37,909 bases of DNA, from contig NC_022444.1 in assembly GCF_000468495.1 (NCBI RefSeq), forward strand, positions 2,370,565 through 2,408,473, in the 5' to 3' direction. The notes under the pieces are model-generated. The model ran no database searches and was not told the origin of the DNA. It was given only the letters and a program-made list of their open reading frames with translations. Source of the stretch: Megalodesulfovibrio gigas DSM 1382 = ATCC 19364 (lineage in GTDB: Bacteria > Desulfobacterota > Desulfovibrionia > Desulfovibrionales > Desulfovibrionaceae). The position numbers and the translations under genes were made by a program. Below, piece by piece: positions 1 to 7,651 of this stretch; the stretch's first letter is position 1, and each line of letters opens with the position of its first letter.

Positions 1-57
1 TTTTGCAAAAAGGTTTCCCCTCTCGCAATGTCCTTTTTCAAAATTAAAATGCTCTAG
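1..57 (-). terminator. Truncated terminator-like hairpin; copy 1 of a terminal repeat
   Basis: Read on the minus strand, the stop codon of the PFK-2/FBPase-2 gene is followed by an A/T-rich leader and then the arm GAGAGGGGAAACC, a run of T, and GC followed by A. The core at 1-10 (TTTTGCAAAA) is self-complementary, so the window starts about five bases before the symmetry centre and the other arm lies outside. The shape fits an intrinsic terminator. Positions 9-57 match the reverse complement of 37861-37909 at 45 of 49 bases. Confidence 0.65.
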
Positions 58-1268
58 TATCCCAGCAGCTCCACCACCTTTTTTTCCTGTACACTGACAA
101 TATGATAATACTTTTCCTGCGGAATGTTAATGTAGGGCACGTCCTGCTGCCGGCGGAACAAGAACTGGGCCAGGATGGCCCGGTTCACCGCCTGATGCCC
201 CACGATGCAGATGTTTTGCGAGACGCCTGCAATCCAGAGCGCCTTTTTGAGGCCACGATCCACGCGCGACTGCAACGTGGCGTAGCTCTCGCCGCCAGGA
301 TAGGTGTATTGATACTTGTCGGCGCTGCGGGCGGCGAATTCCTGGGGCAGGGTGCGGCGCATCTCCTCATAGGTCATCCCTTCGCAGATTCCGGCGTGAA
401 TCTCGTCGAATTCCTTGATGACCATGTGCCGGGCCTCGGGGCGTGCGCATAGCAGCGGTTCGGCCATTTGCCGGCTGCGCTGTTTGGAACTGGTGAAGAT
501 GAAGCCCAGCGGCAGCGATTTGAGGTGTTCGGCCATGGCCCGGGCTTGGCAGTTGCCGTGATCGTTGAGCAGAGGATCGCCGCCGATGCGCTGCTCGGCG
601 TTCCAGGTGGTCTCGCCGTGGCGCACCAAGTATAGCCCCTTCACCCAGTCCGCCACCAGCAGGTCACGAATCTGGAAGTAATGCGGAAAACGGTCCTGGA
701 TGTGTTCCTTGAGGACACGGTTGTTCAGCGTATCCAGCACCAGATGGTTTCGTTCGTCGTTGAGGGGCGTGTATAATTTGCGGTAAAAGTTGATGCGGTC
801 CTCGAAGCTTTGCCGGGCCTCTTCATAGGAAAGATGCGAGAACTCCGGCAGCCGGGTTTTGCGGTCGATGGAATAGGCATACAGCTCAGGATCGTTGTTG
901 ACGGTCTCGATGTAGAGAATAGGATGTTCGTGGAGGTGGGATTCGATCTTGGCACGGCGCGCCCGGCTGACGTTGGTGGCGTCCAGGATGGCGATCTCCC
1001 CGCCATCCTGCAGCCAGTTCTTGGCCTCATACAGGTTGATGAGGGCGATTTCATCCCGCAGGGCCGAATACTGCGCGTTGTCCGGATTGTAGAATTCCGC
1101 AAAGGACGTGTTGCGAGGGAACAGGCGGCGGCGCACGTCACCATTATTGAAGGTGCGTACGGCGCGGCCGTCTCCGGCCAGGGTCTCTTGCAGCTTGCGC
1201 GCCAGCACGGATTTGCCGGTGGCCGGCAAGCCCATGAGCACGATGTACAGTTTTCCTGCGGTGGCCAT
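54..1268 (-). CDS. Bifunctional 6-phosphofructo-2-kinase / fructose-2,6-bisphosphatase-like protein
   Basis: This 404-residue protein has the architecture of eukaryotic PFKFB enzymes, which make and break down the glycolytic effector fructose 2,6-bisphosphate. The N-terminal kinase half has a Walker A motif GLPATGKS (13-20), the family block FNNGDVRRR (40-48) and LDATN (95-99). The C-terminal histidine-phosphatase half has LVRHGET (214-220), a DEIHAG acid motif and the second histidine in VGHQAV. These match the catalytic His, Glu and His of FBPase-2, so both halves look intact. An AGGGAG ribosome site precedes ATG 1268. The gene lies 15 bases after the DsbD-type gene and is probably cotranscribed with it. 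A repeat-type terminator follows directly. Family assignment is strong; which activity dominates in vivo cannot be read from sequence. Confidence 0.88.
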   Translation of the reverse strand: MATAGKLYIVLMGLPATGKSVLARKLQETLAGDGRAVRTFNNGDVRRRLFPRNTSFAEFYNPDNAQYSALRDEIALINLYEAKNWLQDGGEIAILDATNVSRARRAKIESHLHEHPILYIETVNNDPELYAYSIDRKTRLPEFSHLSYEEARQSFEDRINFYRKLYTPLNDERNHLVLDTLNNRVLKEHIQDRFPHYFQIRDLLVADWVKGLYLVRHGETTWNAEQRIGGDPLLNDHGNCQARAMAEHLKSLPLGFIFTSSKQRSRQMAEPLLCARPEARHMVIKEFDEIHAGICEGMTYEEMRRTLPQEFAARSADKYQYTYPGGESYATLQSRVDRGLKKALWIAGVSQNICIVGHQAVNRAILAQFLFRRQQDVPYINIPQEKYYHIVSVQEKKVVELLGY

Positions 1269-1283
1269 CCATGCTCCCTGCGC

Positions 1284-3140
1284 TCAGGGCGAGTTCGTAA
1301 AGGTTTCTTCAAGAATGTCAGCCAACTGTCCGGAGGTGAAGAGGTCTCGCAGGATCATGGGGCTCCTGGCGGCATCACCGGTGGGGAATATGGCCACCAC
1401 CGGGATGGACTGGCTGCCCAGCGCCTTGAGCAGGGCCATCTTGCGGGCGTCTTCCTGGGTCATATCCACCTTGATGAGCGTCAGGCCGTAGCGCTCCTGC
1501 AGGGGCTTGATGACGCTGTCGCGCAGGGTGGTGCTTTCCAGCACCTTGCAGTTGGGGCACCAGTCCGCGGTAAAGTCCATCAACACAGGCTGATTGCCAA
1601 GATGTTGCCCGAAGCGGACGGGGTCGAAGGGTTCCCAGACCACGCCCTGGGTGCCGGGGGTCAAGGCCCAGGCCACGGCGACGGCAATCAGGCAGGCGGC
1701 GGCGGCGCGAATGCCCCAGCGCAATATCCGGGGTTGGGAAAGGGTGGTCCACTGACCCCACATCCAGGCGGAGAAGCCCGCTGCCCACAGGCAGACCAGG
1801 GCAGGCGTGAAGAGGGATTGGGGAAGAATCTGGACAAGATAAATCGTCGTTCCCACCAGCAGGAAACCCAGGCCGCGTTCCAGGTGAATGTTCCAGACCC
1901 CTGGCCGCGGCAGCACGCGTACCAGACTCGGCCAGATGGCCATGCCCAGGTACGGCACGGTCATGCCTGCGCCAATGGTCATGAACACCGGCAGGATGGT
2001 GGAGGGGGAGCGGCTCAGGGTCCAGCCCAGCACGCCGCCCAGCAGCGGGCCGCTGCAGGGGGTGGCCAGCAGGGTGGCCAGCACGCCGGTGCTGAAGGCC
2101 TGCAGCCGCGGCCGGTCCGAAGGGCCGCTGTTGCCCTTGAGGTCGATCATGGGCAGGTCGAAGACCCCGAAGAGGGAGAGCCCCAGCATGAACAGCACCA
2201 CCGCCAGACCCAGCAGCAGGGCCGGCTGCTGGAACAGTTGCCCCCAGGCCAGGCCGGCCAGACCCAGCACCCCGCCCAGGATGAAGAAATAACACAGAAT
2301 GCCCACGGCGAACCAGATGGAATGCTCCCGGAACTGCCGCTCCTGCTCGCGCCGGCTCTCCTGCCCGCTCACGGCGAGGATGGCGGAACACTTGAGGCTG
2401 AGCACCGGCAGCACGCAGGGCATGGCGTTGAGCAGCATGCCGGCCAGAAACGCCAGCAGCAGGGCCTTGCCCAGGCCGCCCACCTCCAGGCCGGGCCGGA
2501 AGAATTGTGGCGCAAAGGCGTAGTCGTCCGTGACAATGGCATCCGCTGCCGTCGCAGTTTCGGGCACGGGCGGGGAGGGCGCCTTGCCCGGGGCCGAGGC
2601 GGTATAGAGCGCCTGCAACGGCGGGGACGCCATGGAGGCCAGCGTCTGGGGGCGGCTCTCCCAGCGGTGGGACACAGCCTCGCGCACTGGCCAGCAGCTT
2701 GTGTCCGAGCAGAAAAGCATCTGCAATTCGCCGCGGATCTCCAACGGGAAGGCGCTTCCGGTCAGGTCAAGAAACAGGGGGGTGCGATCCAGATAGGCCC
2801 GGATGATGGTGCCGGGATCGAAGGTGTCGGGCTTTTCCACGCCGGGCATGTACCGCACGGCCTGCACTGCGCCGTCCGCCGGGGTAAAGGTGGTGGGCTG
2901 CCCCAGCAGCCCCGGAGAATGGCTGTAGGTGTACAGGCCCGCCCCGGGGGTGATCCACAGCACGGCCGTCAGGCGGCCGTCGGGATGGGCGGCGAGTTCC
3001 CATTCCAGCACATGGGTGGAATCCTGGGCGAATGCCGCCGCCCCCGGGCCGGTACCGGGGCTGCCGGCAAGGAAAAGGACGAGCCATGCCACAAGCATGG
3101 CAACCCTGGCCAACGGGGGGGTACAGCGTGGTGCGATCAT
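1284..3140 (-). CDS. dsbD: Thiol:disulfide interchange protein, DsbD/ScsB type
   Basis: DsbD proteins carry electrons from cytoplasmic thioredoxin across the inner membrane to periplasmic thiols. From ATG 3140 the protein has 618 residues. A signal peptide with core VAMLVAWLVLFLAG (13-26) is followed by a periplasmic domain with the redox pair C144/C149 (FCSDTSCWP). A multi-spanning membrane domain carries the cysteines in AMPCVLP (C242) and ATPCSGP (C362). The C-terminal thioredoxin domain has ADWCPNC (C528/C531). All three redox relays of the family are present. The start is uncertain: a GTG at 3173 would add eleven residues and has a distant GGAG, while ATG 3140 gives the cleaner signal peptide but no clear ribosome site. 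The PFK-2-like gene follows after 15 bases. Confidence 0.88.
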   Translation of the reverse strand: MIAPRCTPPLARVAMLVAWLVLFLAGSPGTGPGAAAFAQDSTHVLEWELAAHPDGRLTAVLWITPGAGLYTYSHSPGLLGQPTTFTPADGAVQAVRYMPGVEKPDTFDPGTIIRAYLDRTPLFLDLTGSAFPLEIRGELQMLFCSDTSCWPVREAVSHRWESRPQTLASMASPPLQALYTASAPGKAPSPPVPETATAADAIVTDDYAFAPQFFRPGLEVGGLGKALLLAFLAGMLLNAMPCVLPVLSLKCSAILAVSGQESRREQERQFREHSIWFAVGILCYFFILGGVLGLAGLAWGQLFQQPALLLGLAVVLFMLGLSLFGVFDLPMIDLKGNSGPSDRPRLQAFSTGVLATLLATPCSGPLLGGVLGWTLSRSPSTILPVFMTIGAGMTVPYLGMAIWPSLVRVLPRPGVWNIHLERGLGFLLVGTTIYLVQILPQSLFTPALVCLWAAGFSAWMWGQWTTLSQPRILRWGIRAAAACLIAVAVAWALTPGTQGVVWEPFDPVRFGQHLGNQPVLMDFTADWCPNCKVLESTTLRDSVIKPLQERYGLTLIKVDMTQEDARKMALLKALGSQSIPVVAIFPTGDAARSPMILRDLFTSGQLADILEETFTNSP

Positions 3141-3178
3141 TTTTTTTGTGTGCCCGAAAAAAAATGTGGGCACAAGGA

Positions 3179-3207
3179 TTGACTTCTCCGGCCGCCTTGG
3201 CTAGAAG
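3179..3207 (+). promoter_or_regulatory. Sigma-70 type promoter of tRNA-Lys
   Basis: A TTGACT -35 box at 3179-3184 and a TAGAAG -10 box at 3202-3207 are separated by 17 bases. This would start transcription about 14 bases before the mature tRNA. The -35 box is strong and the -10 box weak. It lies back to back with the start region of the divergent DsbD-type gene. Confidence 0.6.
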
Positions 3208-3227
3208 CTCTTTCTCACGGACGGCGC

Positions 3228-3303
3228 GGGCCATTAGCTCAATTGGCAGAGCAGTGGACTCTTAATCCATTGGTTCAAGGTTCGACTCCTTGATGGCCCA
3301 CCA
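3228..3303 (+). tRNA. tRNA-Lys (anticodon CTT)
   Basis: The 76-base gene folds as a standard cloverleaf. The acceptor stem GGGCCAT (3228-3234) pairs with ATGGCCC (3293-3299), followed by discriminator A and an encoded CCA (3301-3303). The anticodon loop CTCTTAA (3259-3265) gives anticodon CTT at 3261-3263, read as lysine AAG. The T-arm has GGTTCGACTCC. The gene is single, with its own promoter and terminator. No integrase or attachment-site duplication is seen beside it. Confidence 0.96.
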
Positions 3304-3314
3304 CTGAAAGTAAC

Positions 3315-3348
3315 GGGGACTGGCGAAAGCTGGTCCCCTTCTTTCGTT
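3315..3348 (+). terminator. Intrinsic terminator after tRNA-Lys
   Basis: A 10-bp stem closes on a GAAA tetraloop: GGGGACTGGC (3315-3324) pairs with GCTGGTCCCC (3329-3338), with two G-T pairs. It is followed by TTCTTTCGTT, an imperfect T-tract. It ends the tRNA transcript before the convergent kinase gene. Confidence 0.8.
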
Positions 3349-3433
3349 GCAGTGTCCGATGTGTTTTTGCACGCCTTGTGCAGTTCACTGTGCCTGCTGT
3401 TGCAGCGCGGATGCCGCGCGCTGCGCAGGGGCG

Positions 3434-5641
3434 TCATGCCGGCAGAGCCTGCGAATGCTCCCGCGGCAATTCCACCACAAACGTGCTCCCCCGCCCTGGT
3501 TCCGACTGGACGCGAATGCGGCCGTGGTAGTGCTCCACAATCTGCTTGCAGATGGCCAGCCCCAGCCCCGCACCCAGGGGCTTGTTCGTCTCCATGCTGC
3601 CCCCGGCCTGTCCGACCTGATAAAATCGGTCGAAGATGCGGCCGATCTCCCCGGCGGCAATGCCCGCGCCAGTGTCCGTTACCCCCAGCTGCACCACGGT
3701 CTGGCCGGTGTCGTGGATTTCGCGCACGAAAAGCAGCACCTCTCCCTGTGCCGTGAACTTCAAGGCGTTGGAGAGCAGGTTGATGAGCACCTGCATAATG
3801 CGGTCCGGGTCCAGCTGCATGGGGGGCAGCTGTTCGGGAATATCCAGTCGCAGGCGCACGCCCTTGTTTTCGCCAAAGGCAGCAGCCAGGGCGCGGGCGG
3901 CGTCCCTGGCCAGGGCAGCCAGATCCACAGGACCATCCTTCCAATGATAATATCCTGAATCCAGGCGGGAGAAGTCCAACAGATCGGTAATCAGCCGGGT
4001 GAGCCGTTCGCCTTCCTGCACGATGATGTCCAGATTGGCCAGGATGGTGGTTGCGCTCTTGGCCAGCCTGGGGTCCGTGGCCTGTGGCGCAAAGCGTTTG
4101 GCGAACTCCCGATGAATGAGCTTGGCGAATCCCAGCACCGAGGTGAGGGGGGTGCGCAGGTCGTGGGACACGGTGCTGAGGAAGGCGCTTTTGAGTTCGT
4201 CCAGCTCCAGCAGGCGGCGGTTGGCTTCGGTGAGTTCCAGGGTTCGTTGTTCCACCAGGGTTTCCAGCTCTTTCTTGGAATGCTGCAACACCTGACGGGC
4301 GTTGTACAGGTCCGTCACATCCTCCATCACGGCCACCACATCCGAGCCTTGCCCCGACACCATTAGCGGCGCGGCATTGAGGGAAAGGACACGACGCTGC
4401 CCGTCCGGCCGGCGATGCCAGGCTGTCCAGCCGTGCATGGGGGCAGCCTCGGCCAGGGCGCGGGCCATGGGCAGGGTTTCGGGAGGGAGCAGGGTGCCGG
4501 ACTCGTCTTCCAGCTCCAGACGCCAGTCCTCGGGCAGGGACGCGGCCGTCTCCAGTCCCAGTATGCGCTTGGCCCGTTCGTTGAGATAGGTGGCCCGGCC
4601 GTGCCCGTCGAAGGTGGCGATGCCCAGGGGGCTGGTTTCGATGAGGGAGCGATACCGCGCCTCCGAGGCCCGCAGGCCGCCCAGGGCCTGGTTGAGCGCC
4701 GCCAGGGAGAACGCCGCCAGCACCAGAATGCACAGGGAGATGAGCCCGTTGATGGTGGCCAGCCAGGCGGCCGGGGCCAGAATCTCGTGGGCGTCCGCCT
4801 CCACCACCAGCAGCCAGCCGGTATGCGCATTGCGGCCCGCCACGGCCATGCGTTCGGTTTCCATGCCTGCAGCGCCGGTGCGGTATCGCAGCACCTCCCC
4901 GGTGTTGGCAATGGCGTCCAGGGCGGCCAGGTGCGGGCCTGGATTAAACTGGCCCGGCGTGGCCCAGGACGGTGTGATAATGATGCCAGTTTGCGGATCC
5001 AGCACCACGGCGCCGCCGCTTTGGCCCACGCGCAACTCGTCCAGCAGGCGCTGGGCAAAGCGTGACGTGTCCAGCACCAGATAGAGCACCCCGGGCTTGT
5101 CCATCTCCTTGGGCGCCACCATGGTGGAAATGATGGTGATGGGATATTCCACATACCGGCCTTTCGAGAGGCTCTCCACCACGGTCTCGCCAGTCAGGGA
5201 GCGCTGGAAGAAGCCGCGGTCTGCAATGGAAATGACGCCGATGATGCCGGGATCGGACGCGGCAATGATGTCCCCGGTGGCATTTGCCAGCATGATGCGG
5301 GCGATGTCCCTGTCCCGGATGCGGTCCGCCAGCCGGGTGTTGGCCGCGGCCCGGGCAGAGCGCCCCAGATAGGTATCGGCCAGGGCCAGGGAAAAGATGT
5401 CCTCCTTGCTCCATTGGACCAGATTTCGGCGCAGTTCCTGAAACTGGTTGTCCAGTTCGAGATTGAGGAAGCGCAGGGCCTGCACGGCGTGGCCCATGGC
5501 CAGCTCCTCGGCGGCGCGTTTGGTGTGGATGTAGGAAACAATGGTGATGAGGACAAAACCGGTCAGCAAAAGGGAGAGCACCGGCGCGAGCTTGCCCCGT
5601 CCCCCGGGCGGGAGGGCATGTGGCAGCCGGCCTGCTCTCAT
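3434..5641 (-). CDS. Membrane sensor histidine kinase with extracytoplasmic sensor and PAS domain
   Basis: The 735-residue kinase has a first membrane segment at about 17-37, then a roughly 250-residue periplasmic region resembling a dCache sensor. A second membrane segment lies near 293-318. A PAS region and a coiled coil lead to a HisKA domain with SHDLRTPL (phospho-acceptor H493). The ATPase domain has an N-box (INLLSNALKF), DTGAGI and GAGLGLAI. The start ATG 5639-5641 overlaps the stop of the upstream binding-protein gene as ATGA, so the two are translationally coupled. The periplasmic binding protein probably modulates this sensor; that is inference. No response regulator is encoded beside it. 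A longer reading frame runs upstream but would lie entirely inside the preceding gene. Confidence 0.88.
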   Translation of the reverse strand: MRAGRLPHALPPGGRGKLAPVLSLLLTGFVLITIVSYIHTKRAAEELAMGHAVQALRFLNLELDNQFQELRRNLVQWSKEDIFSLALADTYLGRSARAAANTRLADRIRDRDIARIMLANATGDIIAASDPGIIGVISIADRGFFQRSLTGETVVESLSKGRYVEYPITIISTMVAPKEMDKPGVLYLVLDTSRFAQRLLDELRVGQSGGAVVLDPQTGIIITPSWATPGQFNPGPHLAALDAIANTGEVLRYRTGAAGMETERMAVAGRNAHTGWLLVVEADAHEILAPAAWLATINGLISLCILVLAAFSLAALNQALGGLRASEARYRSLIETSPLGIATFDGHGRATYLNERAKRILGLETAASLPEDWRLELEDESGTLLPPETLPMARALAEAAPMHGWTAWHRRPDGQRRVLSLNAAPLMVSGQGSDVVAVMEDVTDLYNARQVLQHSKKELETLVEQRTLELTEANRRLLELDELKSAFLSTVSHDLRTPLTSVLGFAKLIHREFAKRFAPQATDPRLAKSATTILANLDIIVQEGERLTRLITDLLDFSRLDSGYYHWKDGPVDLAALARDAARALAAAFGENKGVRLRLDIPEQLPPMQLDPDRIMQVLINLLSNALKFTAQGEVLLFVREIHDTGQTVVQLGVTDTGAGIAAGEIGRIFDRFYQVGQAGGSMETNKPLGAGLGLAICKQIVEHYHGRIRVQSEPGRGSTFVVELPREHSQALPA

Positions 5642-6657
5642 CGCAGCACCACCCCGGCAGCCTCGATGATTTCGTACGGGATGGACAACTGCAGTATTTC
5701 CGCTGTCTTGAGATTGACCATCACCACTCCCCGTTCGTTGATGCGCGGGGGCAGTCGCCCGGCGATGACGCCGGTGAGCACCTCCCGGACCATGAGCCCG
5801 GCCAGATAGCCCTGCTCGTGTCCGGACTCCAGAATCCCGCACAGCAGGTCGTGCTCCATGGCCACGTCGGAAAAGCCAAGGGTGGGCAGGGTGTTGACGC
5901 TGTTTGTCCAGGCCATCACTGCATCGGGGTGCACCACAGTGCCGTCGTCGTCCAGCAGGGCGTTGTACAGACCCAGGGCCAGGGCGTCGGCATGGGTCTG
6001 GTAGTGCAGAATGCGTTCCTTCCAGTCCTGGAAGGTGCGCAGCTGTTCCACGCCGGCAAGCTCCAGATCGTAGGGGCCGTGCTCAGCCAGGTCCCGCAGC
6101 AGCTCATCGACGACATAGCCGCCGGCATCGGAGGCTTCCAGCAGAAACGCCACGCGGCTGGCCTGGGGAGCGATGCGCTTGAGCAGGGCGAAGCCTTCGC
6201 GATAATGCCAACGCTCGCGTACGCCGGAGATGTTGGCCATGGGAAAGCCGTATTTGGAGAGCGGCGCGTTGACGCCGCAGAAGATCACCTGCGGCCTGTC
6301 CCGTCCCTTGAGTCGGGGCGCCACCAGCAGGGCCTGGGCGGCGTCGTCCACGCTCACCACCACATGGGGTTCAAAGGCTTCCATACGGGCAAAGGCCTCG
6401 TCCGCGGCCTGCTGCAGGAGAACAGGATCCGGGATGCGCTTGGCGTCCAGATAGACGGTCTCAATCTCCAGCGCAATGCCGTGCAGGGCTTCTTCCAGGC
6501 CCAGATTGACGGCCCGGCACCAGACGTATTCCGGGTTGTAGCTCTGCAGCACAAATACCCGGCGCGCGGTCTCGGGCATGGCGTGCCCGGTGGCCACGTC
6601 CAATCCCAATCCCACGCCCAGATGCAGCAGCCAACCCATGAACGCGCGTCTTTGCAT
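5638..6657 (-). CDS. Periplasmic ABC-type substrate-binding protein coupled to the kinase
   Basis: This 339-residue protein resembles the ABC_sub_bind family (PF04392). The mature part begins with VFVLQSYNPEYVWCR, typical of the stand-alone binding proteins found next to sensor kinases. The N-terminus MQRRAFMGWLLHLGVG looks like an export signal, possibly Tat-like with its RR pair. ATG 6657 is preferred because GGGGGGATC precedes it; an ATG seven codons upstream lacks that support. No permease or ATPase gene is nearby, so transport is unlikely. The ATGA overlap with the kinase gene suggests it delivers a ligand signal. The ligand cannot be told from sequence. Confidence 0.78.
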   Translation of the reverse strand: MQRRAFMGWLLHLGVGLGLDVATGHAMPETARRVFVLQSYNPEYVWCRAVNLGLEEALHGIALEIETVYLDAKRIPDPVLLQQAADEAFARMEAFEPHVVVSVDDAAQALLVAPRLKGRDRPQVIFCGVNAPLSKYGFPMANISGVRERWHYREGFALLKRIAPQASRVAFLLEASDAGGYVVDELLRDLAEHGPYDLELAGVEQLRTFQDWKERILHYQTHADALALGLYNALLDDDGTVVHPDAVMAWTNSVNTLPTLGFSDVAMEHDLLCGILESGHEQGYLAGLMVREVLTGVIAGRLPPRINERGVVMVNLKTAEILQLSIPYEIIEAAGVVLR

Positions 6658-6799
6658 GATCCCCCCGTTCCCATGCATCCGTGTCGCCCTTGTCGTCCAT
6701 GACGGACGAAGTTGACGGAATAGACGCGCAGTATACCCGAAGGGGGCGCAAAGTCCAACGGGTTGGCGGGGGGACGTGGTCCATCAGGGCGATGGAGCG

Positions 6800-6839
6800 C
6801 CGAGGTGAGGGCTGCGGCTGGGGGCAGTCCTCACCTCGG
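6800..6839 (-). terminator. Strong hairpin after the Fe-S membrane protein gene
   Basis: CCGAGGTGAGG (6800-6810) pairs perfectly with CCTCACCTCGG (6829-6839), and GCTGC pairs with GCAGT inside it. This gives a 16-bp stem with an 8-base loop, 17 bases past the stop codon at 6857. No T-tract follows on either strand, so it may be a 3'-end stabiliser or a factor-assisted terminator. It separates this gene pair from the binding-protein/kinase pair. Confidence 0.55.
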
Positions 6840-6856
6840 AAGCCGGGGGAGTGATG

Positions 6857-7651
6857 TCAGGCCTGCGGTTTGCGCCCGATGCCGATAGCGCCGACAGCGC
6901 AGGCATCCAGACAATCGCCGCAGTTGGTGCAGTTGGGCTCTTCGGGCCGTGTCCCCATGGGGCACAGGCGCAGGCATTTGTTGCAATCGTTGCACGCTGA
7001 CGTTTTATAGACTCGAAATATCGAAAGCTTACGAAAAATATCCAGCAGGCTGCCCGTGGGGCAGGCAAAGCGACACCATGCGTTGCCCAGTACCAACCCC
7101 AGGGCCAGGAGACCCAGCACCACACCGGTACGCCACAACCACAAAGGGAACGCATGCTCGAAGGTGAGGGCCACGGCTCCAAAAAAATCGCCCACGCGGA
7201 TGGGGACGTTGGTGCGCGGCTGGCCCAGGAGAAAATACACGTACAGCGCCGTGGCCAGGCCGAGATATTTGCCGTACGGCGCCAGACGCGACACCAGGGA
7301 CCGGCGCTGCAGCCTGAAGGGCGCTGCCAGGCTCATCAGCTGGCTGACCAGCCCTCCCGGGCAGGCCCAGCCGCAAAATGCCCGCCCGAACAGGACGGCG
7401 GAAAGCGGCAGCAGCAGCCAGAATCCCCAGAACATGCTCAGGATGCGCCCGTGGCAGGTGACCACCGGGCAGCTTTGGCAGGACAGATACGGCACCACAA
7501 AGGGACAGCGGAAAATGCCGTAAAACGACCATTGCCCGATGATCCCCAGCATGACCACCTGCGAGAGTCTGCGCCACAGGGTCAGGCGATGTCCCCGGGA
7601 ACCCGCCCGGCAAGCTGAAGGGCATGAAGGTGCAGCCAGCGTCTCAGACAT
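6857..7651 (-). CDS. Polytopic membrane 4Fe-4S protein, NapH/NosR/CcoG-like
   Basis: The 264-residue protein has about five hydrophobic segments. The family's cysteine motifs are FCGWACPGG (C93, C97) and WCRFACPTG. Two C-terminal ferredoxin-type clusters follow: C220-x2-C-x2-C-x3-C230 and C241-x2-C-x2-C-x3-C251. An extra cysteine-rich stretch, CPFVVPYLSCQSCPVVTC, lies near residues 49-66. Relatives pass electrons between the quinone pool and periplasmic partners. ATG 7651 is chosen because it overlaps the last eight bases of the upstream ModA-like gene, with AAGG just before it. A longer frame would intrude further into that gene. Membrane electron transfer is expected from the family; the partner is unknown. 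Confidence 0.82.
   Translation of the reverse strand: MSETLAAPSCPSACRAGSRGHRLTLWRRLSQVVMLGIIGQWSFYGIFRCPFVVPYLSCQSCPVVTCHGRILSMFWGFWLLLPLSAVLFGRAFCGWACPGGLVSQLMSLAAPFRLQRRSLVSRLAPYGKYLGLATALYVYFLLGQPRTNVPIRVGDFFGAVALTFEHAFPLWLWRTGVVLGLLALGLVLGNAWCRFACPTGSLLDIFRKLSIFRVYKTSACNDCNKCLRLCPMGTRPEEPNCTNCGDCLDACAVGAIGIGRKPQA

Noticed and set aside
810-3182. 790-codon plus-strand open frame opposite the PFK-2-like and DsbD-type genes
   Set aside because: Low-complexity Gly/Gln/His/Ala-rich translation with no domain; both genes on the other strand have full catalytic motifs. It is a by-product of high GC.
3228-3303. tRNA-Lys as an integration site for a mobile element
   Set aside because: No integrase, direct repeat of the tRNA 3' end or foreign-looking cargo adjoins it.
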